Positions 42,245 to 51,043 of a stretch of 64,000 bases of DNA are shown here, piece after piece (within the stretch, counting starts at the first letter, position 1; each line of letters starts with the position of its first letter). This DNA comes from Faecalibacterium sp. I3-3-33. Its GTDB lineage: Bacteria; Bacillota; Clostridia; Oscillospirales; Ruminococcaceae. The notes under the pieces are model-generated. The model did no database searches. It saw only the letters and a list, made by a program, of their open reading frames with translations, and was not told the DNA's origin. Position numbers and translations under genes: made by a program. Location of the stretch: contig NZ_CP094469.1 in NCBI RefSeq assembly GCF_023347295.1, positions 434,001 to 498,000 of the forward strand, read 5' to 3'.

Positions 42245-44643
42245 AGCTCCACCACCTCGCTAAGCCGGGTGGTCATGATCTTATAGAGCTGGGTGTTTTT
42301 CGGGATGGGGTTTGAGAACGGCAACACCACGTTCTCAAAAATCAGCAGTCCTTCGCCCGGTTCCGAATTGTCGATGTACTTCTGCTGGTCTGCGGAGAGG
42401 TTCAGCCGTTCCGAAAGGATTTTGCGGTCGCCGGATGCCTGATTCAGCAGCGTGATGAAGTCGCTGTTTTCCAGAATGTTCTCGATCTCCGGGGAAGAAA
42501 GAAGGTCCTTCACATTCTGGGTGGCGCCTGTGGGCACGCCGCCCCATTTGCGGAAGCGTTTCCAAATCTCGGCACTGTATGCGGCGGTCTGTTCCTCTTT
42601 CAAGAGCAAGTGGAACTCGTCCGCAAAATACCATGTGGCCCGGCCTTGGCTGCGGTTCTGGGTAACGCGGCCCCATATCTGGTCTTGGATAATGAGCATC
42701 CCCAGTTTTTTTAACTGCTTGCCCAGTTCTTTGATGTCAAAGGCCACAAGCCGATTATGGATGTCCACATTCGTTTTGTGATTAAACACATTCAGCGAGC
42801 CGGACACATACAAGTCCAATGCCTGCGCTACCCGGTCCGCTTCCGGCAAGTGCTGGTCGAGCAGGGCTTGGTGGAGGTCAGACAAAATCGGCATATTTTC
42901 CGGGCAGGGATTCGCCAGATAGGGGCGGTAGATAGCTTTCACGGCACGGTCTATCACGGTGCGTTCAATCGCTTCCAGACCTGTTTTGCCGCCCATGACC
43001 AGCTCACAGAACGACAGCACAAAATCCGACTTCAAGGCCAGCGGGCTGTCATCTTCGGAATAATTCAGGTTGATGTCCAGAGGATTCACATAGTCCTTGC
43101 TGGTGGGCGAAAGTTTGATGACCTGCCCATGCAGCCGCTTGACCAGCGGATAATACTCGGCCTCTGGGTCTGAAATGAAAATATCGTCAGCAGTCGTTAA
43201 AAACACACTGACGATTTCGGACTTGCAGCTCATGGATTTGCCGCTGCCGGGCGTGCCCAGCTTCAAGCCGTTGGGACACCGGGCCTGCTTGCGGTCCAGC
43301 ATGATCATGTTGTGGGATTTTGCGTTGATGCCGTAGTACATGGCCGCACCGCTCTGAAAAAGCTCCTGCGTTACAAAGGGCACAAACACCGCCACGTTGG
43401 AGGTGGTAAGGCTGCGCTGAATCTTTATCTGGTTGATGCCCAGCGGCAGGCTGGACACAAGGCCCTGCTCCTGCTGGTAGTCCAGCCGGACAAGCGAGCA
43501 GTTATACTTCTGGGCCACACCTGCGGCTTGGAACACATCGTTGCCCAGCTTTTGCTTGGTGTCGGCCACATTCAGCACTAAAAAAGTCAGCATGAAAAGC
43601 CGTTCGTTCCGGGTCTGCAATTTGTTCAGCAGCTTTTTGGCATCCTCGCCGTAGGTGGCAAGGTCGCTGGGCAGTATATCCATGTCGTACCCGGAACGGA
43701 CAGCCTTTTTCTGTTCCTGAATCTTCATAGCATCAAGGTCTGTGATTTTCCGTTTGATGGTTTTGATGGCCTCGGTCTGGTCGATGGCCTGCACATGGAG
43801 ATTGACGAGAATGCCGCTTTCCGTTTTGAGAAAATCGGCCAGCATTTCATCCGAAAGTTCCGGCGCAAGGATTTGTAAAAAGCTCACAGCTCCATATTTG
43901 CCGCCCAGTCCAAAAGTCTTGGCCGTGCCGAAGCAGAGGGAGGACGGGGCCACAAAATCCTTAGTGGACAGGCCGGAGGGCGCCAGCCAGTCCCAGTCAA
44001 AGCGGAACGGTTCCCCGTCCGGGTGGAAGATGCCGTGCAGCACCTCCAAACGCGCCTGTCCGTCCATGACGTGCGCCACGCAGCCCATGGTCTTGAAATA
44101 GCCCAGCAGGTCAAGACCAATGCGGGTCAGCCGCGCCCGTGCGGTTTTTAGATTGTCTGCCTCGATGGTGAAGGTCAGGTACTTGGTTTTGACAATGCCG
44201 TTGTTTCCGCTGGCAAGCTGCTTTTGCAGGATGGCGGTGTACTCGGCGCGGATGTCGTCAAAATCATCCCCCTGCGGTGCGATCTCAAAACTTTTTGCGT
44301 ACTGCACCGGGTCAACTTTGCGATTCAAAAACGAAAGCTGCACATGGATGGAAGCATCCACATAGTTGTAGAGGTCGCACAGGTGTTCAAAGATGGCAGT
44401 TCTTGTTTCCGGCTGGGCCAGCTGATAACTGATGTCCTCAAAGGCAATGCACTTGGAGAATGTGCGCCGGTCAATGCGGCACACACCGTCCGGGTAGATG
44501 GCCTCATACGGGATGGTGGCCTGTGCCGTGCGGGGCTTGCCATCCCCCTTGTACTTGCGGATAACAGCATCAATTTCTTTTTTCTGGGTGCGGGTGAGCT
44601 TTTTGGGCTTTTCGGTTTCGCGGGGTATCGTTTTTCTGGACAA
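42241..44643 (-). CDS. VirB4-type conjugation ATPase
   Basis: 800 aa. Start TTG at 44643, 9 bp after AGGAGGT. The Walker A motif is LKLGTPGSGKSMSCK in the middle (about 460), and Walker B with the FADEFHLLL pattern is at about 660. The N-terminal half holds the assembly domain. VirB4 energises assembly of the type IV channel at the membrane. It overlaps the end of prgI by 74 bp and the methyltransferase gene by 4 bp. Confidence 0.93.
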   Translation of the reverse strand: MSRKTIPRETEKPKKLTRTQKKEIDAVIRKYKGDGKPRTAQATIPYEAIYPDGVCRIDRRTFSKCIAFEDISYQLAQPETRTAIFEHLCDLYNYVDASIHVQLSFLNRKVDPVQYAKSFEIAPQGDDFDDIRAEYTAILQKQLASGNNGIVKTKYLTFTIEADNLKTARARLTRIGLDLLGYFKTMGCVAHVMDGQARLEVLHGIFHPDGEPFRFDWDWLAPSGLSTKDFVAPSSLCFGTAKTFGLGGKYGAVSFLQILAPELSDEMLADFLKTESGILVNLHVQAIDQTEAIKTIKRKITDLDAMKIQEQKKAVRSGYDMDILPSDLATYGEDAKKLLNKLQTRNERLFMLTFLVLNVADTKQKLGNDVFQAAGVAQKYNCSLVRLDYQQEQGLVSSLPLGINQIKIQRSLTTSNVAVFVPFVTQELFQSGAAMYYGINAKSHNMIMLDRKQARCPNGLKLGTPGSGKSMSCKSEIVSVFLTTADDIFISDPEAEYYPLVKRLHGQVIKLSPTSKDYVNPLDINLNYSEDDSPLALKSDFVLSFCELVMGGKTGLEAIERTVIDRAVKAIYRPYLANPCPENMPILSDLHQALLDQHLPEADRVAQALDLYVSGSLNVFNHKTNVDIHNRLVAFDIKELGKQLKKLGMLIIQDQIWGRVTQNRSQGRATWYFADEFHLLLKEEQTAAYSAEIWKRFRKWGGVPTGATQNVKDLLSSPEIENILENSDFITLLNQASGDRKILSERLNLSADQQKYIDNSEPGEGLLIFENVVLPFSNPIPKNTQLYKIMTTRLSEVVEL

Positions 44644-44995
44644 TGGCCTTTACCTCCTGTTCCATTTGGTATTGCCGCACAAGGGCGGCGTAAGCATTGT
44701 TGGTTTGATAGGGCCTTTCCTTGGGACAGATAAAGCAGCACTGAATCATTTGCTGAATCACTACTTCAAGGGGCTGGCCATGCCGCTCGAACAGGGCGAA
44801 CAGCAGCCCCGGCAGCATGGCAAAAATCATCAGCAGGGCCGCCGCACTGTTGGAAAGAAAGTTCCGGGCCAAAAAATAAAGCGGCCCGCCCGTAAGGAGC
44901 GCACCGCCGAAGCAGACCAGCTGCCGCTTGGTCAGTCCGAATAAGACTTTGGATTTTACATGGGTCAAATCTTTGGGAACGGTCACATACGCCAT
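44570..44995 (-). CDS. prgI: PrgI-family membrane protein
   Basis: 141 aa. Two adjacent membrane spans (VCFGGALLTGGPLYFLA; ALLMIFAMLPGLLFAL, about 28-68) follow VTVPKDLTHVKSKVLFGLTKRQL, the PrgI/VirB3-like pattern. The C-terminus is charged and cytoplasmic. It is the VirB3 counterpart of Gram-positive conjugation channels and pairs with VirB4. Confidence 0.9.
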   Translation of the reverse strand: MAYVTVPKDLTHVKSKVLFGLTKRQLVCFGGALLTGGPLYFLARNFLSNSAAALLMIFAMLPGLLFALFERHGQPLEVVIQQMIQCCFICPKERPYQTNNAYAALVRQYQMEQEVKAIVQKNDTPRNRKAQKAHPHPEKRN

Positions 44996-45010
44996 TCAAA
45001 CGCTCCTTTC

Positions 45011-45874
45011 TCAATGGGCACCGAACACCGACTTGCTGATGCTGCCGGTCTTGAACAGACAGAAGCAGAGCAGAACGGTATAGCCCATACAGCCCCAGAT
45101 GGCCCCGGCAATGTCCGCCGCGCCCGAAATGTTGCGTATCAGCACCGCGTAAATGCCCACGACAATCATAATCAGGAACGCTTGGAAACCCAGTGCCAGC
45201 AAAGACTTCAAGTAGTTCTGCCCGGTGCTGCGCCACTCGCTGCTGCCCATGGTCGCCAGCGGGATAGGCCCCAGTGCGGTCACAACATAAATCTCGATCA
45301 TGCGGCCGTAGGTCACAAGGAAAATACAGATAGACAGGATGTTCATGGTCAGACCCACCACAAGGGTCTGGAACCACAGGCTGAGCAGACTGCCAATGGT
45401 CATGCTTTCCAGCTGAAATTCCAGTCCGGGTATCAGGCGGTCAAAGTGGATGGATGTTTCGCCGATGATAACGCCGGAGCTTTGGTTGACAACGCTCTGG
45501 GTGGCATCGAACACGCCCATGACGATATTCCATGTGTTGCTGACAATGAGGATGGCAAAGGCAGACTTGAAAATCCAGCGGAAGAACATGGAGGTGTCAA
45601 AGTCGTGCATATTGTTCTTTTCGGTAATCATCTGGATAAGCTCATGGCACATCACAAGAGCAAGGATGGCCGCTGCAATGGGCAGCACCACCGTTTCGGA
45701 AAGACTACGCAGCATATTGAAAATGCCGCTGTTCCACGCCTGCGGGGTAGAGCCGACATCCGAAGCGATTTCGCCCACCTTAGCGTTCACGTTATCGAAC
45801 AGGCCGGAGAGGTTGCCCGTGATGCCATCTATCAAAATGCTTTTTATCCATTTCTCGATGATCTCACTAATCAA
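45011..45874 (-). CDS. VirB6/TrbL-like conjugation channel membrane protein
   Basis: 287 aa from the TTG at 45874, which has AAAGGAGGT 9 bp upstream. At least six hydrophobic segments, including LPIAAAILALVMCHELIQM and YVVTALGPIPLATMG. Its position between Maff2 and PrgI is that of the polytopic VirB6-like channel component in Tn1549-type elements. It probably forms the inner-membrane conduit. Confidence 0.88.
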   Translation of the reverse strand: MISEIIEKWIKSILIDGITGNLSGLFDNVNAKVGEIASDVGSTPQAWNSGIFNMLRSLSETVVLPIAAAILALVMCHELIQMITEKNNMHDFDTSMFFRWIFKSAFAILIVSNTWNIVMGVFDATQSVVNQSSGVIIGETSIHFDRLIPGLEFQLESMTIGSLLSLWFQTLVVGLTMNILSICIFLVTYGRMIEIYVVTALGPIPLATMGSSEWRSTGQNYLKSLLALGFQAFLIMIVVGIYAVLIRNISGAADIAGAIWGCMGYTVLLCFCLFKTGSISKSVFGAH

Positions 45875-45977
45875 GCAAAGATACCTCCTTTCCAGCGCCC
45901 TCCCACTTTTCTGGGAGAGCGCGGAGTAGGATTTTAAGTGTTCGTTGTTCGGAAAATTGTGGGTGGCGATGCAGGAC

Positions 45978-46193
45978 TTAGCCCAGCAGCCCGGACAGCA
46001 GCGGGACAAGGGTCACGCCGATCAGGGCAACGCCGCCGCCCGCGACCAGCTGCTTCACGCCCTGGCTCTTGCTGCCGGGGTTATCCTGTCCATAGCCCTC
46101 CAACAGGTTGATGCCACCCCAGACACACAGGGCACCGCCCAGACCGACCACAATCGTCTGCAAAGTATCAACTGCGCTGTTGAAAAATTCCAT
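45978..46193 (-). CDS. Maff2-family small membrane protein
   Basis: 71 aa from the ATG at 46193. Two spans (LQTIVVGLGGALCVWGGINL and LVAGGGVALIGVTLVPLLSGLL) around GYGQDNPGSKSQGVKQ are the Maff2 family layout, a VirB2-like small subunit proposed for the conjugation channel. Confidence 0.87.
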   Translation of the reverse strand: MEFFNSAVDTLQTIVVGLGGALCVWGGINLLEGYGQDNPGSKSQGVKQLVAGGGVALIGVTLVPLLSGLLG

Positions 46194-46255
46194 AAGGTCC
46201 TCACTTTCTGCCGCTTGTTCTGCGGCACTCAAAAATTTTTTCAAAAAATGCCGCC

Positions 46256-48064
46256 TCATTCGGCGGCTGCATCTTCATCCGACAGGTCGATTTCGTACAG
46301 GTCAAAACTTTCGTCCTGTGCGACTACCTGCTGCCGTTTCCGGCGCAGGGTGGATAAGAACCTGTCCACCTCAAAGGTATTCTTTTTGTCCGCGTCCGCA
46401 AGGTACTTGTAGTGCGGGTGCTTTGTAATGTCGAACTTCTCCGAGAAGAACGGCCTCACGCCCCGCAGCTGCAAAATGCACCTGCCGCCGTCCATGATTG
46501 CGATTTCGTCCTCTGACATCAACGCCTTTCCTAATTTTTGATAGTTCAGTCCGTGGGAGGTTTGAGAACCCCGGTTCTCGCTGGTGTTGAAACTGTCGAT
46601 GGTCTCTTTCCCCAGCGCATCGGAGATCTCTTTGGCATTTTTGCCCCGCCCACTCAAAAAGAGAACAGAATCGCAGTTGTCTGAAATGATTTCGGCGGCA
46701 TCTTTGTAGATGGCTTTCAGCTGCGACTGGCTCTGCAAAATGATGGATGCCGAGATTTCCCGGCTGCGGATGGTGGCGATCAGCTTGTCGAAGTTGGGTA
46801 TCCGCCCGATGTTGGCGAACTCGTCCAGAACCAGCCGCACATGGACAGGCAGCCGACCGCCGTATTTGTCATCCGCACGGTCACACAGCAGATTGATAAG
46901 CTGGCTTTGGAGCATGGCGAGAATGAAGTTGAAAGTGGTGTCCGTGTCGCTCATAATCAGGAACAATACCGTCTTTTCATCCCCGATGGTGTCCAGCTCC
47001 ATTTCATCATCCTCCATCAGTTCCCGCACTTCCCGGATGTCAAATGGGGCTAAACGGGCACCGCAGCTTATCAGGATGGAGGAACGGGTCTTGCCCGCCG
47101 ACAGCAAAAACTTTTTGTACTGCCGGACGGCGAAGTGGTCCGGGTCTTTCTGTTCCAGCCGTTCAAACATGAGGTCCACCGGGCTTTGAAACTCCGGGTC
47201 ATCTTCACGGGCTTCACTGGCGTTTATCATTTCCAGCAGGGTGGTGAAGTTCATTTCTTCTGCCGGGGCCTCATACCAGATGTAGCCGATAAGCGCGGTG
47301 TAGAACAGCCGTTCCGACTTCACCCAAAAATCTTCTGCTGATTTTTCACCCTCGCCCTTGGTGTTGGCGATAAGGGTATTCACCAGCTTCAGCACGTCTT
47401 TTTCCGAGTGGATATAGACAAAGGGGTTGTACTTCATGGACTTGGAAAAGTTTATCGTGTTCAGGATTTTCACCCGGTAGCCCGCCCGCTGGAACATTTG
47501 GCCTGTTTCGAGAACCAGTGTGCCTTTCGGGTCTGTGACTACGAATGAGGTGGGATAGTCGGAAGTGGGGAAACATTGCATGAGGTTGGGCTTCACATAG
47601 AAGCGGGTCTTGCCGCTGCCGGAGCCGCCGATCACCAGCACGTTCTTGTTCCGGGCCGTCTTGGGGTCTTTGGGACGCCCGGTCATGGTCAGGCGTTCGG
47701 TCTGGGTCAGCAGGATGTTGTTTTCAAACTTGGGGTCGATGTACGGGGCAATATCTTTGGCGGTGCCCCATCGGGCAGAGCCGTATTCTTCACCCTTGCG
47801 GTATTTCTTGGCGTTCTTGCCTTTGCTGTACACGATGAGCCGGACAGCCACCGCCCCGGCAACGCCCACGCACAGGTCAAACGGATGCAGGCTGGGTAGC
47901 GGGTTTGCAAAGGCGGCGGAGATGCCGCCCGTCAGGTGGAGTAGCTTTGCCGAAGCATCCGCGCCCGCCGCCAGACGGTACGCCTGCCCGCATTTGGCGA
48001 ACAGGTACACGAACAGCAGATACGGCAGATTCAGCAACAGCAGCTTTTTCAGTTCAGGCTTCAT
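46256..48064 (-). CDS. VirD4/TraG-type coupling protein
   Basis: 602 aa. Two N-terminal membrane spans, then the ATPase domain: Walker A VIGGSGSGKTRFYVKPN (about 143-159), FVVTDPKGTLV, and Walker B VRLVLDEFANIG (about 405-416). It brings the relaxase-DNA complex to the channel. It overlaps the PcfB gene by 4 bp. Confidence 0.94.
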   Translation of the reverse strand: MKPELKKLLLLNLPYLLFVYLFAKCGQAYRLAAGADASAKLLHLTGGISAAFANPLPSLHPFDLCVGVAGAVAVRLIVYSKGKNAKKYRKGEEYGSARWGTAKDIAPYIDPKFENNILLTQTERLTMTGRPKDPKTARNKNVLVIGGSGSGKTRFYVKPNLMQCFPTSDYPTSFVVTDPKGTLVLETGQMFQRAGYRVKILNTINFSKSMKYNPFVYIHSEKDVLKLVNTLIANTKGEGEKSAEDFWVKSERLFYTALIGYIWYEAPAEEMNFTTLLEMINASEAREDDPEFQSPVDLMFERLEQKDPDHFAVRQYKKFLLSAGKTRSSILISCGARLAPFDIREVRELMEDDEMELDTIGDEKTVLFLIMSDTDTTFNFILAMLQSQLINLLCDRADDKYGGRLPVHVRLVLDEFANIGRIPNFDKLIATIRSREISASIILQSQSQLKAIYKDAAEIISDNCDSVLFLSGRGKNAKEISDALGKETIDSFNTSENRGSQTSHGLNYQKLGKALMSEDEIAIMDGGRCILQLRGVRPFFSEKFDITKHPHYKYLADADKKNTFEVDRFLSTLRRKRQQVVAQDESFDLYEIDLSDEDAAAE

Positions 48065-48531
48065 CGTTCCAGCCCCCTTTGCTTGATTTTTTCCTTCGCA
48101 CGTTTCGGCTGCTGGACGGCTTTCTGATTGGCTGTTGCCAGCACCTTGCGGATAGAGGGCCGCTGCTCCTTGGTGAGCGTTTTGGCCGTGAACTCCCGGA
48201 ACGCCTGTTCCAGATTGTCCGCATCCTTGGTCTTGAAGATCACGATGTAGTGGGGCGGCTGGGTGGTCTTGTCCTTGCGCAAGGTAAAGTCCACGCCGTA
48301 CTTCTTGGCGCAGGGTTTGAATGCCCCGATGTTCGCCTCCGTGACTTCAATGTTGGTCAGGGACGCGCCGTGGGCTTTCAGCTGTTTCAGGCTTTGCTTG
48401 CCGTGATGCAGCTTTGGTCCCTTGGCCCGGTGCTGCAAGTATTTTTTCAACGCAGCTTGCAGGGCTTGGGCGGTGAGCTTGCCCGTTTTCATGGACAGGG
48501 CAATGGTTTTCTGGGTGACTTCTTCCTGCAT
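48061..48531 (-). CDS. pcfB: PcfB-family protein
   Basis: 156 aa (DUF3801). The start follows AAGGAGGATTG. Shows LMKTGKLTAQAL-type (ALSMKTGKLTAQALQAALKK) and IGAFKPCAKKYGVDFTLRKD segments, and a basic tail. PcfB helps dock the substrate to the VirD4-type protein PcfC in Enterococcus plasmids, and the gene here directly precedes that coupling protein. Confidence 0.88.
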   Translation of the reverse strand: MQEEVTQKTIALSMKTGKLTAQALQAALKKYLQHRAKGPKLHHGKQSLKQLKAHGASLTNIEVTEANIGAFKPCAKKYGVDFTLRKDKTTQPPHYIVIFKTKDADNLEQAFREFTAKTLTKEQRPSIRKVLATANQKAVQQPKRAKEKIKQRGLER

Positions 48532-48570
48532 TCAGCAATCCTCCTTGGCAGGTAGTCGGAAAAGCGGTAG

Positions 48571-48612
48571 CTAAGGTGGAACCACCAGCCGCCGCAGGTA
48601 AAGGGTTCTCAT
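48571..48612 (-). CDS. Possible 13-residue leader peptide before pcfB
   Basis: ATG at 48612 with AAAGGAG upstream encodes MRTLYLRRLVVPP and a stop. It fills the gap between the replication initiator and pcfB. It may couple translation across the gap or be a chance ORF. Confidence 0.3.
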   Translation of the reverse strand: MRTLYLRRLVVPP

Positions 48613-48631
48613 GGGTGGACGCTCCTTTCGG

Positions 48632-49546
48632 TCAGTTGTTGGGCGGGCGGCCCCAATCAGGCTGCGCCATATCGTGCGCCACAAGGGACGCATAGTAGCT
48701 GTTGATGGTGCTGGGCGCGTTAAAAAGCATGGCCCGCAGGTATTGCTTGATGTTGCGGACTTTGGTGGTGTTGTCCCGCAGGCAGTCCATGACGAACTCG
48801 ATGTGATGGCTGTCCAGTTTCAGGAACTTGGCCTTGACCAACTCTGCCGGGTAATCGTCCCCGGCCACCCGGATGGACTTGCGGTTGGTGCAGACGGTTT
48901 CCAGCAGGATGTCCACGATCTCGTCCAGTTGCTCCCGGTCTATCCGGGGATTCTGGATGAGGGTGTCATACTCGATGTTCTCCAAAATCAGGTCCCGGTA
49001 GATTTGATAGGCCGCTTCCTTTCGGCTTCCTGTCCGTTCCGGCGGCGGTGCCGCTGCCTCGTCCTCGTCCAAAGGCAAGGGGTTTGGGGAATGGATCGGA
49101 ATGGAATCGGTATTTAATCCCTCTTTCTTTTGTTTTTCTGTAATTAGTTTATCTTTATTTAATTGCATTGGATTTTCCAACGTAGGGTTTTCCTGCGTGG
49201 GCTTCTCCAACGTTGGATTTTCCAATGTAGGTGAAACCGATGCAGGAATGGGCTGCGGCAGCTCAAAGATCACATAGTCTGCACCGCGCAGCCGCCCTTT
49301 CTCATCCCGTTCTCTGGAACGCTGGATGTAGCCTGCCTGTTCCAGTTCCCGGATAGCCTGCCGTATCGCGTCGATGCTTTCCCGGTTGATACGGGCCAGC
49401 CCTTGCAGGGTGTAGTCCCAATCTTCCGGCAGGGAGAGCATTTGGGAGAGTAAGCCCTTGGCTTTCAGGGACAAGGCCCGGTTCCGCAGGTGGTGGTTTG
49501 ACATGACCGTGTAGCCGCTGTTCTTTTCTACCCGAAAAACTGCCAT
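48632..49546 (-). CDS. Replication initiator A (RepA_N-like, DUF6017 C-terminus)
   Basis: 304 aa from the ATG at 49546. The N-terminal winged-helix region has YTVMSNHHLRNRALSLKAKG and LLSQMLSLPEDWDYTL, the RepA_N pattern. A linker with five imperfect TLENP-type repeats (about 112-133) follows. The C-terminal half matches DUF6017 of ICE replication proteins. It probably drives autonomous replication of the excised circle. A terminator-like hairpin lies in its own leader. Confidence 0.87.
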   Translation of the reverse strand: MAVFRVEKNSGYTVMSNHHLRNRALSLKAKGLLSQMLSLPEDWDYTLQGLARINRESIDAIRQAIRELEQAGYIQRSRERDEKGRLRGADYVIFELPQPIPASVSPTLENPTLEKPTQENPTLENPMQLNKDKLITEKQKKEGLNTDSIPIHSPNPLPLDEDEAAAPPPERTGSRKEAAYQIYRDLILENIEYDTLIQNPRIDREQLDEIVDILLETVCTNRKSIRVAGDDYPAELVKAKFLKLDSHHIEFVMDCLRDNTTKVRNIKQYLRAMLFNAPSTINSYYASLVAHDMAQPDWGRPPNN

Positions 49547-49574
49547 TTCACGGATGCCTCCTTTCGTTGTAAAC

Positions 49575-49623
49575 AAAAAAGCAGCGTCCATTTGCTCCCG
49601 GTGATGGGAGAAGTGAACGCTGC
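49575..49623 (-). terminator. Terminator-like hairpin in the replication-initiator leader
   Basis: On the minus strand AAGTGAACGCTGC and GCAGCGTCCATTT arms (49623-49611 and 49593-49581) pair with mismatches around an inner CTCCC/GGGAG stem and are followed by TTTTTT. It ends 28 bp upstream of the start codon, so it could attenuate replication-gene expression. Confidence 0.6.
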
Positions 49624-49795
49624 GCGTACTTGATAATTTTTAGGTTGTGTGGTATATAAAAGGCAACTGTTTTTTCAATACAGCTGCCCATCGGGGGTGC
49701 GATACAAGCAAGTTGCTATCCGATGGCCTCAAAAACAAATTGTACTACGATGGTTTTTGAAAAGTTCTGTATCACTACTCGCACCAAACAATGAA

Positions 49796-49837
49796 AATCC
49801 GAACCTTTTCTCGATAGGAGAAGGGTTCGGATTTTTT
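49796..49837. terminator. Terminator in the spacer before the DUF6061 gene
   Basis: AATCCGAACC (49796-49805) and GGTTCGGATT (49824-49833) with an inner TTCTC/GAGAA stem and a T run. The remaining spacer (49624-49963) has no gene. Confidence 0.75.
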
Positions 49838-49963
49838 GTTTTCTTCGGAAACGAAAACAAGGGCTCTTCCCTGACGGCTGTGTGTCCGAAACCTTATCAG
49901 AAAAAAGACCGCGTCACAAAGGTCACAACTGTAAAGGTGCCGTAAGGCGGAAAGGACATAAAC

Positions 49964-50215
49964 ATGAAGTACGATGCAAGAGCTTGCCATTTCAACATGG
50001 ACACCGGCTGTGTGGAACTACTGCTCCGGGATGGGCGCAAAATTTCCATTGACTGCACCGGGGTCGAGGATGCGTTGGACGTGACCATGGCCCAGAGGTC
50101 AGAGTTAGACTACCTCATCTACAATGACCCACTGGGCTATGCCGATTTGATTTTGAACGGCAATCCGAAGGAATATTTGAAAAACGTAACCGAGAGCCAT
50201 GGCTTAGAAGATTAA
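49964..50215 (+). CDS. DUF6061-family small protein
   Basis: 83 aa. MKYDARACHFNMDTGCVELL followed by DGRKISIDCTGVEDAL, then LDYLIYNDPLGYADLIL, is the pattern of this small family carried on gut conjugative elements. Function unknown. It is the last recognisable ICE gene on the right. Confidence 0.75.
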   Translation: MKYDARACHFNMDTGCVELLLRDGRKISIDCTGVEDALDVTMAQRSELDYLIYNDPLGYADLILNGNPKEYLKNVTESHGLED

Positions 50216-50225
50216 GAATAGCAAA

Positions 50226-50262
50226 ACAGGGCGTATCTCTTTTTATGGGATGCGCCCTGTTC
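50226..50262. terminator. Bidirectional terminator between DUF6061 and TetR genes
   Basis: AACAGGGCGTATC pairs with GATGCGCCCTGTT with one mismatch. A and T flanks serve both convergent genes. Confidence 0.8.
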
Positions 50263-50264
50263 TT

Positions 50265-50798
50265 TTATGCCTGTTTTTTCTGTGCTTCTGCAAACATCCG
50301 GGCAATCTCCGTGCCGGATTCCTGCATTCCACGATTCATCCACTCATGTACCCAGCCATATAGCATATAACCGATGGCAGAATTCAGATAAGCCAACCCG
50401 TTGGGAATCTCCGGCGAACGGTCAAAATAGCCGAGGATCGTTTCCAGCATGATATTGGAAAGCCCTGCATGGTACAATGCAAGGTAAAATTCAGCATGGT
50501 CCTTGTAAAAATCCAGCAAACTGACGAGCCATAGATTATCCTGACCCGGTGTGCCATCAGGATGCTCATGGTCAAAATTTGTCTTCCATTCATTGGTCAG
50601 ACGCACAGACTCCTGCTGTAATACGTCCTCTTTGCTTGCGAAATTACGGTAAAAAGATGCCCGCCCAACACCGGCAGCATCCACCAGCGCCTGAATGCTG
50701 ATGGACGCAAAGTCCTGTGTGTGCATCAATTCCAGCAGCGCAGACAGAATGTGCTGCCGCACATAGGTGTTCTTTTCCTGATTGTTCATGTTCTTCAT
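50265..50798 (-). CDS. TetR-family repressor
   Basis: 177 aa from the ATG at 50798; a TTG at 50810 is possible. The N-terminal HTH is typical (ILSALLELMHTQDFASISIQ, then AAGVGRASFYRNFASKEDVL). The C-terminal ligand domain is helical and includes a DUF-type end (YGWVHEWMNRGMQESGTEIA). It is divergent from the esterase operon and a dyad overlaps that operon's promoter, so it probably represses it. Confidence 0.9.
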   Translation of the reverse strand: MKNMNNQEKNTYVRQHILSALLELMHTQDFASISIQALVDAAGVGRASFYRNFASKEDVLQQESVRLTNEWKTNFDHEHPDGTPGQDNLWLVSLLDFYKDHAEFYLALYHAGLSNIMLETILGYFDRSPEIPNGLAYLNSAIGYMLYGWVHEWMNRGMQESGTEIARMFAEAQKKQA

Positions 50799-50833
50799 GG
50801 GATGATACAAACGCCCTTCTTTGTCTCATTTTG

Positions 50834-50872
50834 GCTGAGACGATTGACTCAGCACTGTTTTGATGATACACT
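50834..50872 (+). promoter_or_regulatory. Esterase operon promoter with overlapping TetR-type operator
   Basis: Promoter TTGACT (50844-50849), 17 bp, TACACT (50867-50872). The dyad GCTGAG (50834-50839) with CTCAGC (50848-50853) covers the -35 box, and an overlapping GTCTCA/TGAGAC repeat extends to 50823. A bound repressor would block polymerase. Confidence 0.65.
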
Positions 50873-50908
50873 CGTCCCATCGAAAAGTCAAGAAGAAAGG
50901 AGTTCACA

Positions 50909-51043
50909 ATGAATTTGACGAAAAAGCGATTGTTGATTTTGTTCATCGTCATCATTTTCGGAGCAGTCTTAGGGCGGCTGGCTGTTCGCGCTGGGCTGAA
51001 TCTGCTGCTGGGCGGCACGCTGTTTGGAGGGAATATTCTGTGA
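50909..51043 (+). CDS. Small single-span membrane protein 1
   Basis: 44 aa: basic MNLTKKR then a strongly hydrophobic segment LLILFIVIIFGAVLGRL and a second weaker one. AAAGGAG precedes the ATG. Its TGA overlaps the GTG of the hydrolase that follows, so the two are translationally coupled. No family recognised. Confidence 0.65.
   Translation: MNLTKKRLLILFIVIIFGAVLGRLAVRAGLNLLLGGTLFGGNIL

Larger units (their letters stand above)
23363..50262. mobile_element. Tn1549-like integrative and conjugative element (right end uncertain)
   Basis: The block holds every module of a conjugative element: serine recombinase, TnpW, sigma-like and HTH regulators, oriT, mobC/relaxase, type IV secretion genes (VirB4, PrgI, VirB6-like, Maff2, VirD4, PcfB), topoisomerase III and a replication initiator. 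The left edge lies between the tRNA-Leu terminator and the recombinase. The right edge is not marked by an obvious repeat. I place it after the DUF6061 gene because gene content changes there, but cargo may extend to about 53 kb or even to the second recombinase at 63.4 kb. Confidence 0.85.
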
